Part shown: positions 26,041 to 34,944 of the stretch, piece after piece
Numbering within the stretch: position 1 is the first letter of the stretch
Layout: each line of letters starts with the position of its first letter
NCBI RefSeq assembly: GCF_024189295.1
Contig: NZ_JAIZEN010000004.1
Span: 124,001 to 188,000 of the forward strand
Length of the DNA: 64,000 nt
Source of the DNA: Halobacillus sp. A1
GTDB taxonomy: Bacteria; Bacillota; Bacilli; Bacillales; Halobacillaceae
Direction of reading: 5' to 3'
Notes under the pieces: model-generated
Told to the model about the DNA's origin: nothing
Database searches by the model: none
What the model saw: only the letters and a program-made list of their open reading frames with translations
Made by a program: the position numbers and the translations under genes

Positions 26041-26861
26041 GGCAATGTTAGAGGTGGTTGTTGATATTGATAAGTGAGTTATTCAACAATATGGCAGGAT
26101 AGCGGAAGACTTGATTTCGAGATAGTATGGGTTCGTTGCCGTGTTGAGAGTCAGGGGTTGTTGTGCTACTCGCTTTCCTGTGGGGGAGGTGGCGAGATTC
26201 CCCGGGCTTGCAGCCCTGTGGAATCTCGCCTACATCCTTCTCCCACGGGAGTCTCGCAGCTTCACCACACCCCCAATCGATGAAGGTGAGAAACGAACCC
26301 TCTTGGCATTGGATTAAAAAGACTTCTGCGCTCATTGAGTATTCCAGCTAAAGCGCTTAGTGACTAACGAGTTTTGTAAGTTAACATCGAATCACTATGG
26401 TCTTCGTGTTTCCTTCATTTCCGGCAGCTCATACGATTTTGAACGAAGCGCTATCGTTTCTAAAATGGAGTATCACTGTTTCCCAACACCCCATGCGAAT
26501 TAAGTGGGAAAAAGAACCACGTTCATTCAGGAGAAGCGTCTTTCATTTCGGTCCTTTGAGAATATGGCGCTCTATAGCAACGTTTTTTCAACATGAGCAC
26601 TAGCAATGAGAATCAGTTTGATTTTTCTTGAAGTGGTTTCGAGATACTTATAAGGTAGAGGAGCGGAGGGAAACGGTGAGACTCCTGGGGGAGGAGCGGG
26701 ACAGGTGAGACCCCGGAGAGCGAAGCTCGAGGAGGCTCAGCGCCCGCCCCCCGGAAAGCGATCCGTTTCCCGGAGCCCCTAAATTCTCATTATGTCTCGA
26801 AACTGAGTCTTCCACTACGAGGGAGCTTATATGAATATCAACACGGAACTTTAACAAAGCC
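26041..26861 (+). repeat. Intergenic repeat copy R4, both ends preserved
   Basis: The best complete copy, 821 bp. It begins GGCAATGTTAGAGGTGG then TTGTTGATATTGATAAG, and ends TATGAATATCAACAC then GAACTTTAACAAAGCC, which are imperfect inverted repeats of each other. Inside are GCGGAAGACTTGATTTCGAG and its inverse CTCGAAACTGAGTCTTCC, plus two GC-rich hairpin modules (about 26160-26280 and 26665-26785). The flanking octamers TTTATGAA and TTAATGAA match at seven of eight positions, as a target duplication would. It ends 25 bp before the helicase start codon. Confidence 0.75.
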
Positions 26862-26886
26862 TTAATGAAAAGGAGAATCTATTACG

Positions 26887-28026
26887 ATGACTCAATCAAA
26901 TCAACCGACATGGCTGCAGGAAATGCTGCCCACAACTAAAGAGGTATGGGAGCAGTCACAGTTCACCCAGCCGACTGCCGTGCAGACGGAGAGTATCCCA
27001 TTCATCCTAAACGGTGAGGACCTCGTCGCGGAGGCTCCCACAGGAAGCGGCAAAACTTTAGCGTATCTTATCCCTCTGCTGCAAAAGATAGATGTTGAGA
27101 AAAAACATACACAAGTTCTCATTTTAGCTTCTTCACATGAATTGGTTATGCAAATTCATCAGGAAGTACAGCTCTGGTCCAAAGGAAGCGGTGTGAACAG
27201 TATATCCCTCATTGGAGGAGCCAATGTGAAACGGCAAATTGATAAACTGAAGAAAAAGCCTCAGCTGGTAGTAGGTACTCCCGGACGCGTTTACGAACTG
27301 ATTCAAAAGAAAAAATTGAAGGCTCACGAAATTAAAACATTAGTATTTGATGAAGCCGATCAGCTGCTCGTTCCTGAACACCTGCAAACGGTCAAAAATA
27401 TTATAAAGAGTACGTTGAAAGAAAGACAAATTCTGCTTTTTTCGGCCACTCTCCCGGAAGAGGTTGAAGTTCTGGCTCAAGAATTCATGAAGGAACCCGA
27501 AGTCATTCGTGTAGAGGAAGAAATATTGAAGCCGGAGGTTCAGCACCTTTACATTCCGTGTGAAGACCGTGAAAAAATAGAGTTACTGCGTAAGCTTGCA
27601 CGAATGGAAGACTTTAAAGGTCTTACTTTTATGAGAGATATAGCCAGCTTGAGTGTTTATGAAGAAAAATTGAAATTCAAAGGTTTGAATCTCGGATTGA
27701 TTCATAGTGAGGCAAATAAGGAACAGCGAGCTAAGGCTCTACGTGGATTCAGAAATGGCGAGTACAATTTGCTGCTTGGCACAGATGTGGCAGCGCGGGG
27801 GCTCGATATTAAAGATATCACGCACATTGTTAATTTGGATGTTCCAAATGACGGAGCGAGTTATATCCATCGTGCCGGCCGTACGGCAAGGCTCGGAGCT
27901 GTGTCTGGAACCGTCATTTCTCTCGTCAATCCTGTGGAAGAGAAAAGGCTGAAGAAATTCTCCCGCGATTTGGACTTTTCATTGAACCGAGCTTCCATCA
28001 TCAAAGGAAATATTAAGATACATTAA
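26887..28026 (+). CDS. cshC: DEAD-box RNA helicase, YfmL/CshC-like
   Basis: An ATP-dependent RNA helicase of 379 residues. APTGSGKT (50-57) is motif I, DEAD (155-158) motif II, SAT motif III, and VAARGLD and HRAGRTAR motifs V and VI. It lacks the C-terminal RNA-binding tail of CshA. The compact form and the SLIGGANVKRQIDKLKKKPQ segment match B. subtilis YfmL (CshC), linked to ribosome assembly and cold growth. AAAAGGAG lies right after the edge of repeat R4, so its leader derives partly from the repeat insertion. Confidence 0.92.
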   Translation: MTQSNQPTWLQEMLPTTKEVWEQSQFTQPTAVQTESIPFILNGEDLVAEAPTGSGKTLAYLIPLLQKIDVEKKHTQVLILASSHELVMQIHQEVQLWSKGSGVNSISLIGGANVKRQIDKLKKKPQLVVGTPGRVYELIQKKKLKAHEIKTLVFDEADQLLVPEHLQTVKNIIKSTLKERQILLFSATLPEEVEVLAQEFMKEPEVIRVEEEILKPEVQHLYIPCEDREKIELLRKLARMEDFKGLTFMRDIASLSVYEEKLKFKGLNLGLIHSEANKEQRAKALRGFRNGEYNLLLGTDVAARGLDIKDITHIVNLDVPNDGASYIHRAGRTARLGAVSGTVISLVNPVEEKRLKKFSRDLDFSLNRASIIKGNIKIH

Positions 28027-28065
28027 GCTTTCCCCTTACATACACTGTAAGGGGAGGCTTGTTTT
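28025..28065 (+). terminator. Terminator of the helicase gene
   Basis: AGCTTTCCCCTTAC and GTAAGGGGAGGCT form a long near-perfect stem followed by a T-rich run, starting at the stop codon. Confidence 0.85.
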
Positions 28066-28205
28066 AGTTTAAAGAAGAAAAGGGTAATATAGAAATAGCT
28101 GGAGAGAGAACCATCAATTACACGGAGGTTTTCTTTCACCAGCCACTTGTGGATGGGATGTAGTCATGAAATACTTAAGGTAATAAGAACAAGGAGTGGA
28201 CATTT

Positions 28206-29009
28206 ATGATAAAGAAGTACCTGTTTGTCTTTGCCGCTGTTTTGTTTATGGTATCTATTGCCACTCCAGCCTTAGCTGATCAACTGTGGAAATCAGAAAA
28301 TAATGTCCCATCGACGATTGAAAAATGGACGAACAATATAAAGGGATGGTTGTCTGAACAAGACATAACGATGGAGGAGTTTGAATCGAATTTAGAAAAA
28401 TTGTTCAATCCTGAAGAACTTCCTCCAGAAGAAGATATACCTGAGCAGCGGGAATTTGAGCAGTTAGATAAAGATGAAAGAGAAGTAAATGAGGAAGAGC
28501 AGTCATCCCCTGATTCTTTAGATTCACAAGAACCTTCAGAATTTGAAGGGAAAGTTGTTGAGCTAGTAAATGAGGAAGAGCAGTCATCCCCTGATTCTTT
28601 AGATTCACAAGAACCTTCAGAATTTGAAGGGAAAGTTGTTGAGCTAGTAAACGAGGAACGGGCTAAAGAAGGGCTTGAGCCTTTGGAAATGTACGACCGA
28701 TTAAGCGACTTAGCTCGTTTGAAATCACAAGACATGGCGGACAATGATTATTTCGATCATACTTCCCCTACGTATGGGTCTCCTTTTGACATGATGAACC
28801 AATATGATTTTTCTTATTGGTCTGCAGGAGAGAACATTGCGGCTGGACAGCGTAGTCCCGAACAAGTAGTGGAAGGGTGGATGAATAGTCCAGGTCACCG
28901 TGAGAATATTATGAAAGAAGATTTTACACATATCGGAGTCGGGTATGTCGAAGAGAGTGGTGACAGATACGGCACGTATTGGACGCAGCACTTTATGACA
29001 CCCAGATAA
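28206..29009 (+). CDS. Secreted CAP/SCP-domain protein (YkwD-like)
   Basis: 267 residues: a signal peptide ending ATPALA (cleavage near 24), an acidic spacer, then a CAP domain (about residue 145 to the end) with DHTSPTYGSPFDMM, GENIAAG, WMNSPGHRENIM and GVGY motifs. CAP proteins are exported, and in Bacillus related ones occur in spores and on the surface; their activity is mostly unknown. A 27-residue segment (VNEEEQSSPDSL..EFEGKVVEL) is present twice in perfect tandem just before the domain, repeating its first helix. A strong terminator follows. Confidence 0.9.
   Translation: MIKKYLFVFAAVLFMVSIATPALADQLWKSENNVPSTIEKWTNNIKGWLSEQDITMEEFESNLEKLFNPEELPPEEDIPEQREFEQLDKDEREVNEEEQSSPDSLDSQEPSEFEGKVVELVNEEEQSSPDSLDSQEPSEFEGKVVELVNEERAKEGLEPLEMYDRLSDLARLKSQDMADNDYFDHTSPTYGSPFDMMNQYDFSYWSAGENIAAGQRSPEQVVEGWMNSPGHRENIMKEDFTHIGVGYVEESGDRYGTYWTQHFMTPR
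28485..28646 (+). repeat. Perfect in-frame tandem duplication, 2 x 81 bp
   Basis: 28485-28565 and 28566-28646 are identical base for base and encode 27 residues each; the next bases begin a third, diverging copy (VNEER). The lack of any difference means the duplication is recent or kept identical. Confidence 0.95.
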
Positions 29010-29020
29010 TGACCCTTTTT

Positions 29021-29047
29021 AGACAGGCATAAGGCCTGTCTTTTTTT
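29021..29047 (+). terminator. Terminator between convergent genes
   Basis: AGACAGGC and GCCTGTCT arms with a 5-base loop and seven T, after the CAP gene. The T run overlaps the last codon of the opposite-strand membrane gene. Confidence 0.85.
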
Positions 29048-29669
29048 ATGATTTCTTTTCCAGTGGACGGATATACCCTTCCACGGTGCTTCGATCTATC
29101 GTTTTCTCTGATTGATGCCATTTAATGCATAGATGCAGGAGTGTGAAAGTCATGACGGTCAGACCGGCAGCCATGAAAACAAAGGTTGGAGAACTCTTAT
29201 AATATAAAAAAGCAGCTTGGTGATAAATGAAAAACAAGGCAGTAGTTATGGCGAAATAAACAGCGCGATCAGAAAAAGCTCTTTCTTTGTAAAACGTACA
29301 TCTTAATAGTAGCGGGGCCCAATAAATAAGAGAGCTTAGACTAAGGATGACCAGGTGGAAGATGAACCCTGCTCTTGAAGGAATGAAGTTCAAGGCCTCA
29401 TAGCTGATAAGGACACCTATAGTAAATACAGCTATGCTTGCTGCGAGCTTATGACTCATCGCAACAACCCAGCGCAGGGATTTATGGAACCAAAGAGAAT
29501 GTTTATTGGCGAATATGATCCACAAAGGGATGAAGACAAAAGCAATAGCACTTCGGCTTATATTCTCAACAACAATCCCATTCATAAAGAAGAAGGGTAA
29601 GCTATTGAAAAAAAGGAAGGCTGCAGCGAGCAATGAATTGCGAAGCGGGTGAGTGTGCACTTTATTCAT
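29046..29669 (-). CDS. Polytopic membrane protein, unknown
   Basis: 207 residues with about six hydrophobic segments, a short basic start and a charged tail (ECKK-like end LEKKS). AAAGGAG precedes the ATG. SLIYWAPLLLR and several conserved-looking His recall CtaG-type cytochrome oxidase assembly proteins, but the protein is shorter than that family and the likeness is weak. I would call it an uncharacterised membrane protein. Confidence 0.6.
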   Translation of the reverse strand: MNKVHTHPLRNSLLAAAFLFFNSLPFFFMNGIVVENISRSAIAFVFIPLWIIFANKHSLWFHKSLRWVVAMSHKLAASIAVFTIGVLISYEALNFIPSRAGFIFHLVILSLSSLIYWAPLLLRCTFYKERAFSDRAVYFAITTALFFIYHQAAFLYYKSSPTFVFMAAGLTVMTFTLLHLCIKWHQSEKTIDRSTVEGYIRPLEKKS

Positions 29670-29695
29670 CTCCTTTTAAAGTGTCTCTGGTAACT

Positions 29696-29917
29696 TTAAG
29701 TATTTATTTTTTCATACAAGCATCTGTAGGCCAGGATTTGCATATTTACGTTCCTGAGAGTGAAGTTTGAAGCCTGTCGTTTTCCATGGCCATAGGTCGA
29801 ATTACCATGAAAGTAATGCCCTGATAGGTCTGAGTATGTACTGTCATCCCATAGGGTCCTCGCCGCATTTCCTAGAACTTCTGGTGTATTGTAAGACGGA
29901 ACATCTGAAGCATTGTT
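29696..29917 (-). pseudogene. Remnant of a coding sequence
   Basis: On the minus strand a 73-codon frame without a start codon runs into TAA. Its residues look protein-like (GHYFHGNSTYGHGKRQ, NMQILAYRCLYEK), but no ribosome site is present and the frame begins at a TGA. A second short open tail (SDYVGVLEMAGLLQE, minus 30004-30078) lies upstream in another frame. I do not recognise the parent; both could be debris of one or two decayed genes. Confidence 0.3.
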
Positions 29918-29929
29918 TCACGTGAAAAA
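29914..29929. other. parS-like site (ParB/Spo0J binding)
   Basis: TGTTTCACGTGAAAAA differs from the consensus parS palindrome TGTTTCACGTGAAACA at one position of 16. It lies in non-coding, decayed DNA. No other site this close was seen in the window. Confidence 0.6.
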
Positions 29930-30149
29930 GAGTTCTTTTGGGGTGAAAACCGAACAGAAAGAGAAGAAAGGGTGAAAATTTTTCCGGGCTGGAGCTAGTT
30001 TATTCATTCTTGCAGAAGTCCCGCCATTTCCAAAACTCCTACGTAATCTGATGTTACGATTCCATGATCATAAAGAGATTATGGAACTGTTCATAGTAGT
30101 TTGTTCGCCGCTGTTTTCACCTTGTTAGATTGGATTGAACAGGGGTGAT

Positions 30150-30290
30150 TGCCAACACAATTATATCGTGAGGAACGTTTGGGAAGGGCCTGACGGAATT
30201 AGTGTTGGGTGAGACCCCGGAGTACAAAAGCCCGAGAGCGAGCCTTTCCCAATCCCAAACTAACCTCTGACTCAAGTCTACCCGGTTACT
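30150..30290 (+). repeat. Intergenic repeat copy R5 (strongly degraded)
   Basis: Only a hairpin module remains: TTTGGGAAGGG near 30175 pairs with CCTTTCCCAATCCCAAA near 30240, around GGGTGAGACCCCGGAG and GCCCGAGAGCGAG, the core motif of the family. The termini are not recognisable. The rest of the gap 29670-30541 shows only the pseudogene debris and the parS-like site. Confidence 0.4.
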
Positions 30291-30541
30291 GACTTACCAT
30301 TGATTCCCTCTTATGAAAATCCTGCGTTTTAAATTATTTATAGGATTCCCGTTTGGATAATTAATAAACGAATATATCTTAAACCTATTGGCTCTTATAT
30401 TGATCAAAGCTAATTTCTGAAGAATGATTTACAAAAGGTTTATGAATATCATACAAAGGTTATATACGTGTTGGGTGTACAATTACCTAAATCAAAAGTC
30501 TTAAAACATAATAAAGCAGTTCCAAAGAAAGGAATGGGTAT

Positions 30542-31977
30542 ATGATTGCACAAAAAAATAAAGTGATGCTGATATTTTCGGGGATAGGGATTTTAATTAC
30601 TATTGGAATTCAGGCGCTCCATAGAATGCACCTGATGAATTGGAGCCAAGCTGGCATGGATGGATATTCCGGAGCTTTATACATAGGTTTAATGATTCCT
30701 ATCCTTTTGTTTGCCAGCACTTTAGCCATGTACAGATATAACAATGAACACAAGAGTATTCCCTGGCTCATAACGGTTATGCTGACTACGATCAGGTCAA
30801 ATTGATTACATTGATGAGCGGTATATTTGCTGTCCAGCATCTGACAGCTATGTTCGCTGGTACAGAATTTGTTTACGGTTCTCCGGATTATTCGTGGGTG
30901 ATGTTCGCTTTGCACGCCTTTTACCTTGTTCTTACTTCAGCAGGAACTTCCTTTCAGGTTTACAAAAAGAATGTATTTGTGGATGCAATCCAGGCTGAGC
31001 AATCGACTATAGAAGCCCAATTGACACAGATGTTGAGCAATGTAGAGAAAGCCTCCCTCCAAGTGCTGGACACGGTGAAGGTGCTGCACCATTCATCCCA
31101 TGATTCTTCAGATGCTTCTGCCCATGTAAATTCAATTATTGAAAAGATGAATGTGAATTCGCAGAGTCATACTCAAAAAGCGGAAGAGAGCATGTTAAGT
31201 ATAAAAGAGATTCAGCAAGGAATTGAACAAATGACACAGAGTACTGCTGCTGTATCAGAAGCTGCTTCGGAAACAAAACGATTAGCTGTAAAAGGAAAAG
31301 ATTCACTGGATCAGACGAGCAGGGAAATGAGTTTCATTCAGGAAACAATGGATGACACATCTGATATAATAATCAGCTTAAAGGAACGGTCCAAAGACAT
31401 CGGCAGCATGAGTGCTGAAATTACAAGCATTACAGAGAGGACAAATCTTCTTGCATTAAATGCTGCAATTGAAGCGGCAAGAGCAGGCGAGGCTGGGAAA
31501 GGATTCAGTGTCGTTGCCCAGGAAGTAAGAACACTAGCTTCCCAGTCTGAAAAAGCAGCAGCAAACATTTCTAGTATTGTAGAGGAGATTCAGGCCCAAA
31601 TTTCAAACGCAGTTTTCTCATCTGATCAAAGCAAGGTGGAAATGGAAGAAGGGAATGAAACTATAAAAGACACTCAGAGCTTATTTGAAAGAATTGTAGA
31701 AAGCACAGAAAAGGTTGAGAGACAAATCCAGGAAGTCAGTGCTGCCTCCGAAGAGTTATTTGCTGGCTCTGAGCAGGCGGCTCGATCATTTTTAGAGTTC
31801 GCCTCATTTGCCAGAGACGCCGAAACACAAAATGGTGAAATTGCCGCATCCTAAAAACAGCAGAAAGATTCTATGGAGCAGATCAATACACACGCCTATT
31901 CACTGCAGGTTATGTCCGATCAATTGAATGACCTTGTTCAGAAAGCAGCTTATAGCAGAACAGTCAATGGGACATAA
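30542..31977 (+). pseudogene. Methyl-accepting chemotaxis protein, interrupted
   Basis: Frame 1 (30542-30805) encodes a membrane N-terminus with two segments, then stops. Frame 2 starts at an overlapping TTG (30802) and gives two more segments (HLTAMFA.., [18 protein letters not shown]) and a full cytoplasmic signalling coil with the [20 protein letters not shown] hairpin. It stops at TAA 31852-31854, after which the same frame stays open for 40 further codons to TAA 31977. The intact receptor therefore probably spanned all three parts, with one frameshift and one nonsense change. The signalling core is intact, so a truncated receptor may still be made. GGAATGGG precedes the first ATG; a hairpin terminator follows. 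Confidence 0.75.
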
Positions 31978-32004
31978 CCGGTGAAAAATACCTTACCGGT
32001 TTTA
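31977..32004 (+). terminator. Terminator after the receptor gene
   Basis: ACCGGT arms extended to AACCGGT/ACCGGTTT around a 12-base loop, followed by T, at the distal stop codon. Its place supports 31977 as the original gene end. Confidence 0.65.
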
Positions 32005-32118
32005 TGCAAGGTGAATACTCGCCATTGTGATTAAAATAGGTGGTTCAGGACTTCGGTGAAGTTGAGGAGAAGTGGTATAATCTTAGACAAACTAGATGAA
32101 TAGGGAGGAATTGTATTT

Positions 32119-33087
32119 ATGAAATGGGGAATCATGAGCACAGCAAATATAGCAAAAAAGACATTGATCCCTGCCATCCAGCGGACGGAAGGTGCGGAGG
32201 TAGCAGCCATTGCAAGTCAAAGTGGAAAAGAAGAAGAAGCTGCCGACCAATTCAATATTCCTAAAGCCTATAATACTTACGAAGCACTTCTGGAGGACTC
32301 GGGCGTTGAGGCCGTTTATATTCCCTTACCCAACCATCTACATAAGGAATGGACGATAAAAGCTGCTCGGGCGGGTAAACACGTACTATGTGAAAAGCCG
32401 GCTGCGCTAACACGAAAAGATGCGGAGAAAATGATAGAATGTTGTGCAGCTAATGACGTGCACTTTTTAGAAGCGTTCATGTATCAGTTCCATCCTCAGC
32501 ATAATAAAGTAAAACAACTGATCGAAGAAGGGCGGGTTGGGGAAGTTTCCCTCATCCGTGCAAGTTTTTCTTTTCATTTCGACAGATCAAATGATAATAT
32601 TCGTCTCGACCCTGATAAAGGTGGAGGATCTCTTTGGGATGTAGGCTGTTATGGCGTTCACTCCGCACTGAATATAATGAATGAAGAAGTGCTTAATACA
32701 ACAATCCTCGGCAAAATCGATCCAGAACTCGGTATTGATACATCAGCTGCAGCCACGCTTTTATTAGGAAATGGTGTTCTGGTTCAAATTGACTGCGGGT
32801 TTGACGCGGCCGCTAGAAATGAATATCAAGTGATCGGAACGAAGGGGATCATCACCGTACATGATGCATACCGTCCTGATAAGCAAAATCACCAGGGCCG
32901 AATTACAGTAGTTAATGAGAATGGGGAACAGAGCTTTACTGAATTTGGTGACCAATACAGCCTGCAAGTTGAAGCATTCATGAAAATAGTTGAACAGGAC
33001 GAATCATTTGAAGGTTTCCATAGGGCTACACTCCAGTACTTAGAGGTTATGGAAAAGTTGCAATATGAATTGACCAGGCATAAGTAG
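32119..33087 (+). CDS. Gfo/Idh/MocA-family oxidoreductase
   Basis: An NAD(P)-dependent sugar/polyol dehydrogenase type of 322 residues: N-terminal Rossmann domain (WGIMSTANIAKKTLIPAI), the VLCEKPAALT motif around residues 93-102 with the catalytic Lys, and a C-terminal substrate domain with GGGSLWDVGCYGV. GGGAGG precedes the ATG. The substrate is unknown. The amidase gene follows after 28 bp, so they may be co-transcribed, although no shared pathway is evident. Confidence 0.88.
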   Translation: MKWGIMSTANIAKKTLIPAIQRTEGAEVAAIASQSGKEEEAADQFNIPKAYNTYEALLEDSGVEAVYIPLPNHLHKEWTIKAARAGKHVLCEKPAALTRKDAEKMIECCAANDVHFLEAFMYQFHPQHNKVKQLIEEGRVGEVSLIRASFSFHFDRSNDNIRLDPDKGGGSLWDVGCYGVHSALNIMNEEVLNTTILGKIDPELGIDTSAAATLLLGNGVLVQIDCGFDAAARNEYQVIGTKGIITVHDAYRPDKQNHQGRITVVNENGEQSFTEFGDQYSLQVEAFMKIVEQDESFEGFHRATLQYLEVMEKLQYELTRHK

Positions 33088-33115
33088 TCTTGCACTTTAC
33101 GAGAGGAGGGGTTTC

Positions 33116-34522
33116 ATGATTCATGACCTCAATCAATTAGATGGAGTGGCACAGCTTGAACTCCTGAAAAAAAATCAATTGAAACTATCAGAAGTCAATG
33201 AGCATTATAAGGAAAAGCTAATAAAAAAGAACCCTGATTTACAAGCGGTCGTACATACGATGTTCGATAATTTTAATGGTGAATGGGACGAATCTAAAGG
33301 ACCATACGGAGGTTTTCCTTTTCTCATAAAGGATCTTAATGCCGTGAAAGGGGAGCCGCTGTCCTTAGGATCGAAAATCATGGAAGGTTTTCATGCCGGT
33401 GCAGACGACGAAATTGTACGGCGCTACAAAAAAGCTGGACTATCCATCATCGGAAAAACAAATACCCCTGAGTTTGGTTTTACACCTGCTACCGAGTCTG
33501 AGTTTCTCGGATTCACTAAAAACCCATGGAATTCTAATTTTTCTCCTGGAGGTTCAAGTGGAGGAGCCGCGGCAGCTGTTGCTTCTGGTATGATTCCATT
33601 TGCTCATGCCAGTGATGGAGGGGGATCAATACGAATTCCAGCCTCTTGCTGCGGCCTGTTCGGTTTAAAGCCGACCCGCGGCCGCACCCCGATGTCTATG
33701 AGGATTAACAGCTTAGCTGTGCATCATGCGGTGACCAGATCGGTAAGGGATAGTGCTGCTTTATTGGATGTCCTTGAAGGTCCGCAGCTTGGTGATTCGT
33801 TTTCTACACCAGAAAAGGGAGCACCTTTTCAAAGATATACTGAGGAGGATCCCCCTCCATTGAAGATCGCGTATATGGCTGATTTCGGTTCCCTTATGGA
33901 TATTGGCCCGGAAGTGCAGCGTGCCATCCAGTCTACGGCAGAGCTTTGTGAGGAGCTCGGTCACCACGTAGAAATCGCTTACCCTGATTTCGATCTTCAT
34001 CGTTTTATGAATGCCTATGTGACGGTATGGGTGGTAGGGGGAGCTCTGGCAGTGAAAAATGCGGCCAGGTTGAACAACAAAGAAATCACATCAAAAAACG
34101 TCGAACGGTTGCTTTATACCATGATCGAGAAGAGTGAAAGATTCACGGTTTTCGAATATGAAGAAGCGCGGCAGTTTTTATTTGATGAAAGTATAAAGGT
34201 TCATCAATTCTTTGAAACCTATGATGTGCTGCTGCATCCGGTAAATTCAAAAACCCCTTTGCCGCTTGGAGAATACAATGGGAGCAAAAAACATGTTGAT
34301 GATATTCTTGAGGTATCTTCTAATTATGCTCACCTCACTCCCGTTGCTAACGTTACGGGGCAGCCCGCGATGAGCGTGCCGCTGTATTGGGGAGAAAATA
34401 ATTTACCAATCGGCTCACATTTTATGGGGCGTTTTGGGGAAGAAGCTTTATTATTCAGACTAGCGGGCCAGCTTGAAAGGGCGCGCCCCTGGTGGGGAAT
34501 GTACAAGCAAATCGATGATTAA
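33116..34522 (+). CDS. Amidase-signature hydrolase
   Basis: 468 residues of the Ser-cisSer-Lys amidase family. K72 ([11 protein letters not shown]), S147 (SPGGSSGG) and S171 ([11 protein letters not shown]) form the expected triad. The overall sequence resembles 6-aminohexanoate-cyclic-dimer hydrolase-like amidases more than GatA. GAGAGGAGG lies before the ATG. The natural substrate is not predictable; no GatB/GatC partner is near. Confidence 0.88.
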   Translation: MIHDLNQLDGVAQLELLKKNQLKLSEVNEHYKEKLIKKNPDLQAVVHTMFDNFNGEWDESKGPYGGFPFLIKDLNAVKGEPLSLGSKIMEGFHAGADDEIVRRYKKAGLSIIGKTNTPEFGFTPATESEFLGFTKNPWNSNFSPGGSSGGAAAAVASGMIPFAHASDGGGSIRIPASCCGLFGLKPTRGRTPMSMRINSLAVHHAVTRSVRDSAALLDVLEGPQLGDSFSTPEKGAPFQRYTEEDPPPLKIAYMADFGSLMDIGPEVQRAIQSTAELCEELGHHVEIAYPDFDLHRFMNAYVTVWVVGGALAVKNAARLNNKEITSKNVERLLYTMIEKSERFTVFEYEEARQFLFDESIKVHQFFETYDVLLHPVNSKTPLPLGEYNGSKKHVDDILEVSSNYAHLTPVANVTGQPAMSVPLYWGENNLPIGSHFMGRFGEEALLFRLAGQLERARPWWGMYKQIDD

Positions 34523-34570
34523 AATCGTTCGACAAAGAAACCCCTTGAAAAAATTTGAAAGAGGAGTAGA

Positions 34571-34762
34571 ATGAGTTTATCCGCTACAAGAGGGTTTATC
34601 CATAAGGAGGAATATCAAATGGCTTGGTTACATGGACTCCATGCTGCGAGGTTTCTATTTATCGGGTTTTTCTCATTAACAGCGTTAAGCTTGATCACTT
34701 TTCAATCGATAGCGATGGTGCAGGCTTTCATTGATTTCTTTGAGGTTTTTCGCCGTAAGTAA
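34571..34762 (+). CDS. Small membrane protein with two possible starts
   Basis: The longer form (63 residues) starts at ATG 34571 after GAGGAG; the shorter (47 residues) at ATG 34619 after AAGGAGG. The shared part has one or two hydrophobic stretches (FLFIGFFSLTALSLITF, FIDFFEVF) and a basic end (RRK). Both starts have good ribosome sites, so two forms may be made. No family is recognised. A GC-containing hairpin with six T near 34771-34806 may end the transcript. Confidence 0.55.
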   Translation: MSLSATRGFIHKEEYQMAWLHGLHAARFLFIGFFSLTALSLITFQSIAMVQAFIDFFEVFRRK

Positions 34763-34944
34763 AATTAATGAGAGGGGCTGAGTCAATGGACTTGGCTTCT
34801 TTTTTATGCTTTGTAAAACTTTCTTGTGAATTACTGCTTTTTAAAGCGAGGAATGGAAAGTAAAATGCAGGGGAGCATTATTGAGCTGTAACTCTGCGGG
34901 AGCTAGCCGCAGAGACTCAACGACATCATGAAACAATGCCCATA

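Noticed and set aside
28280-28744. A 154-codon minus-strand frame opposite the CAP gene, rich in Ser
   Set aside because: It is the antisense of the acidic duplicated linker; its Ser-rich repeats come from that composition.
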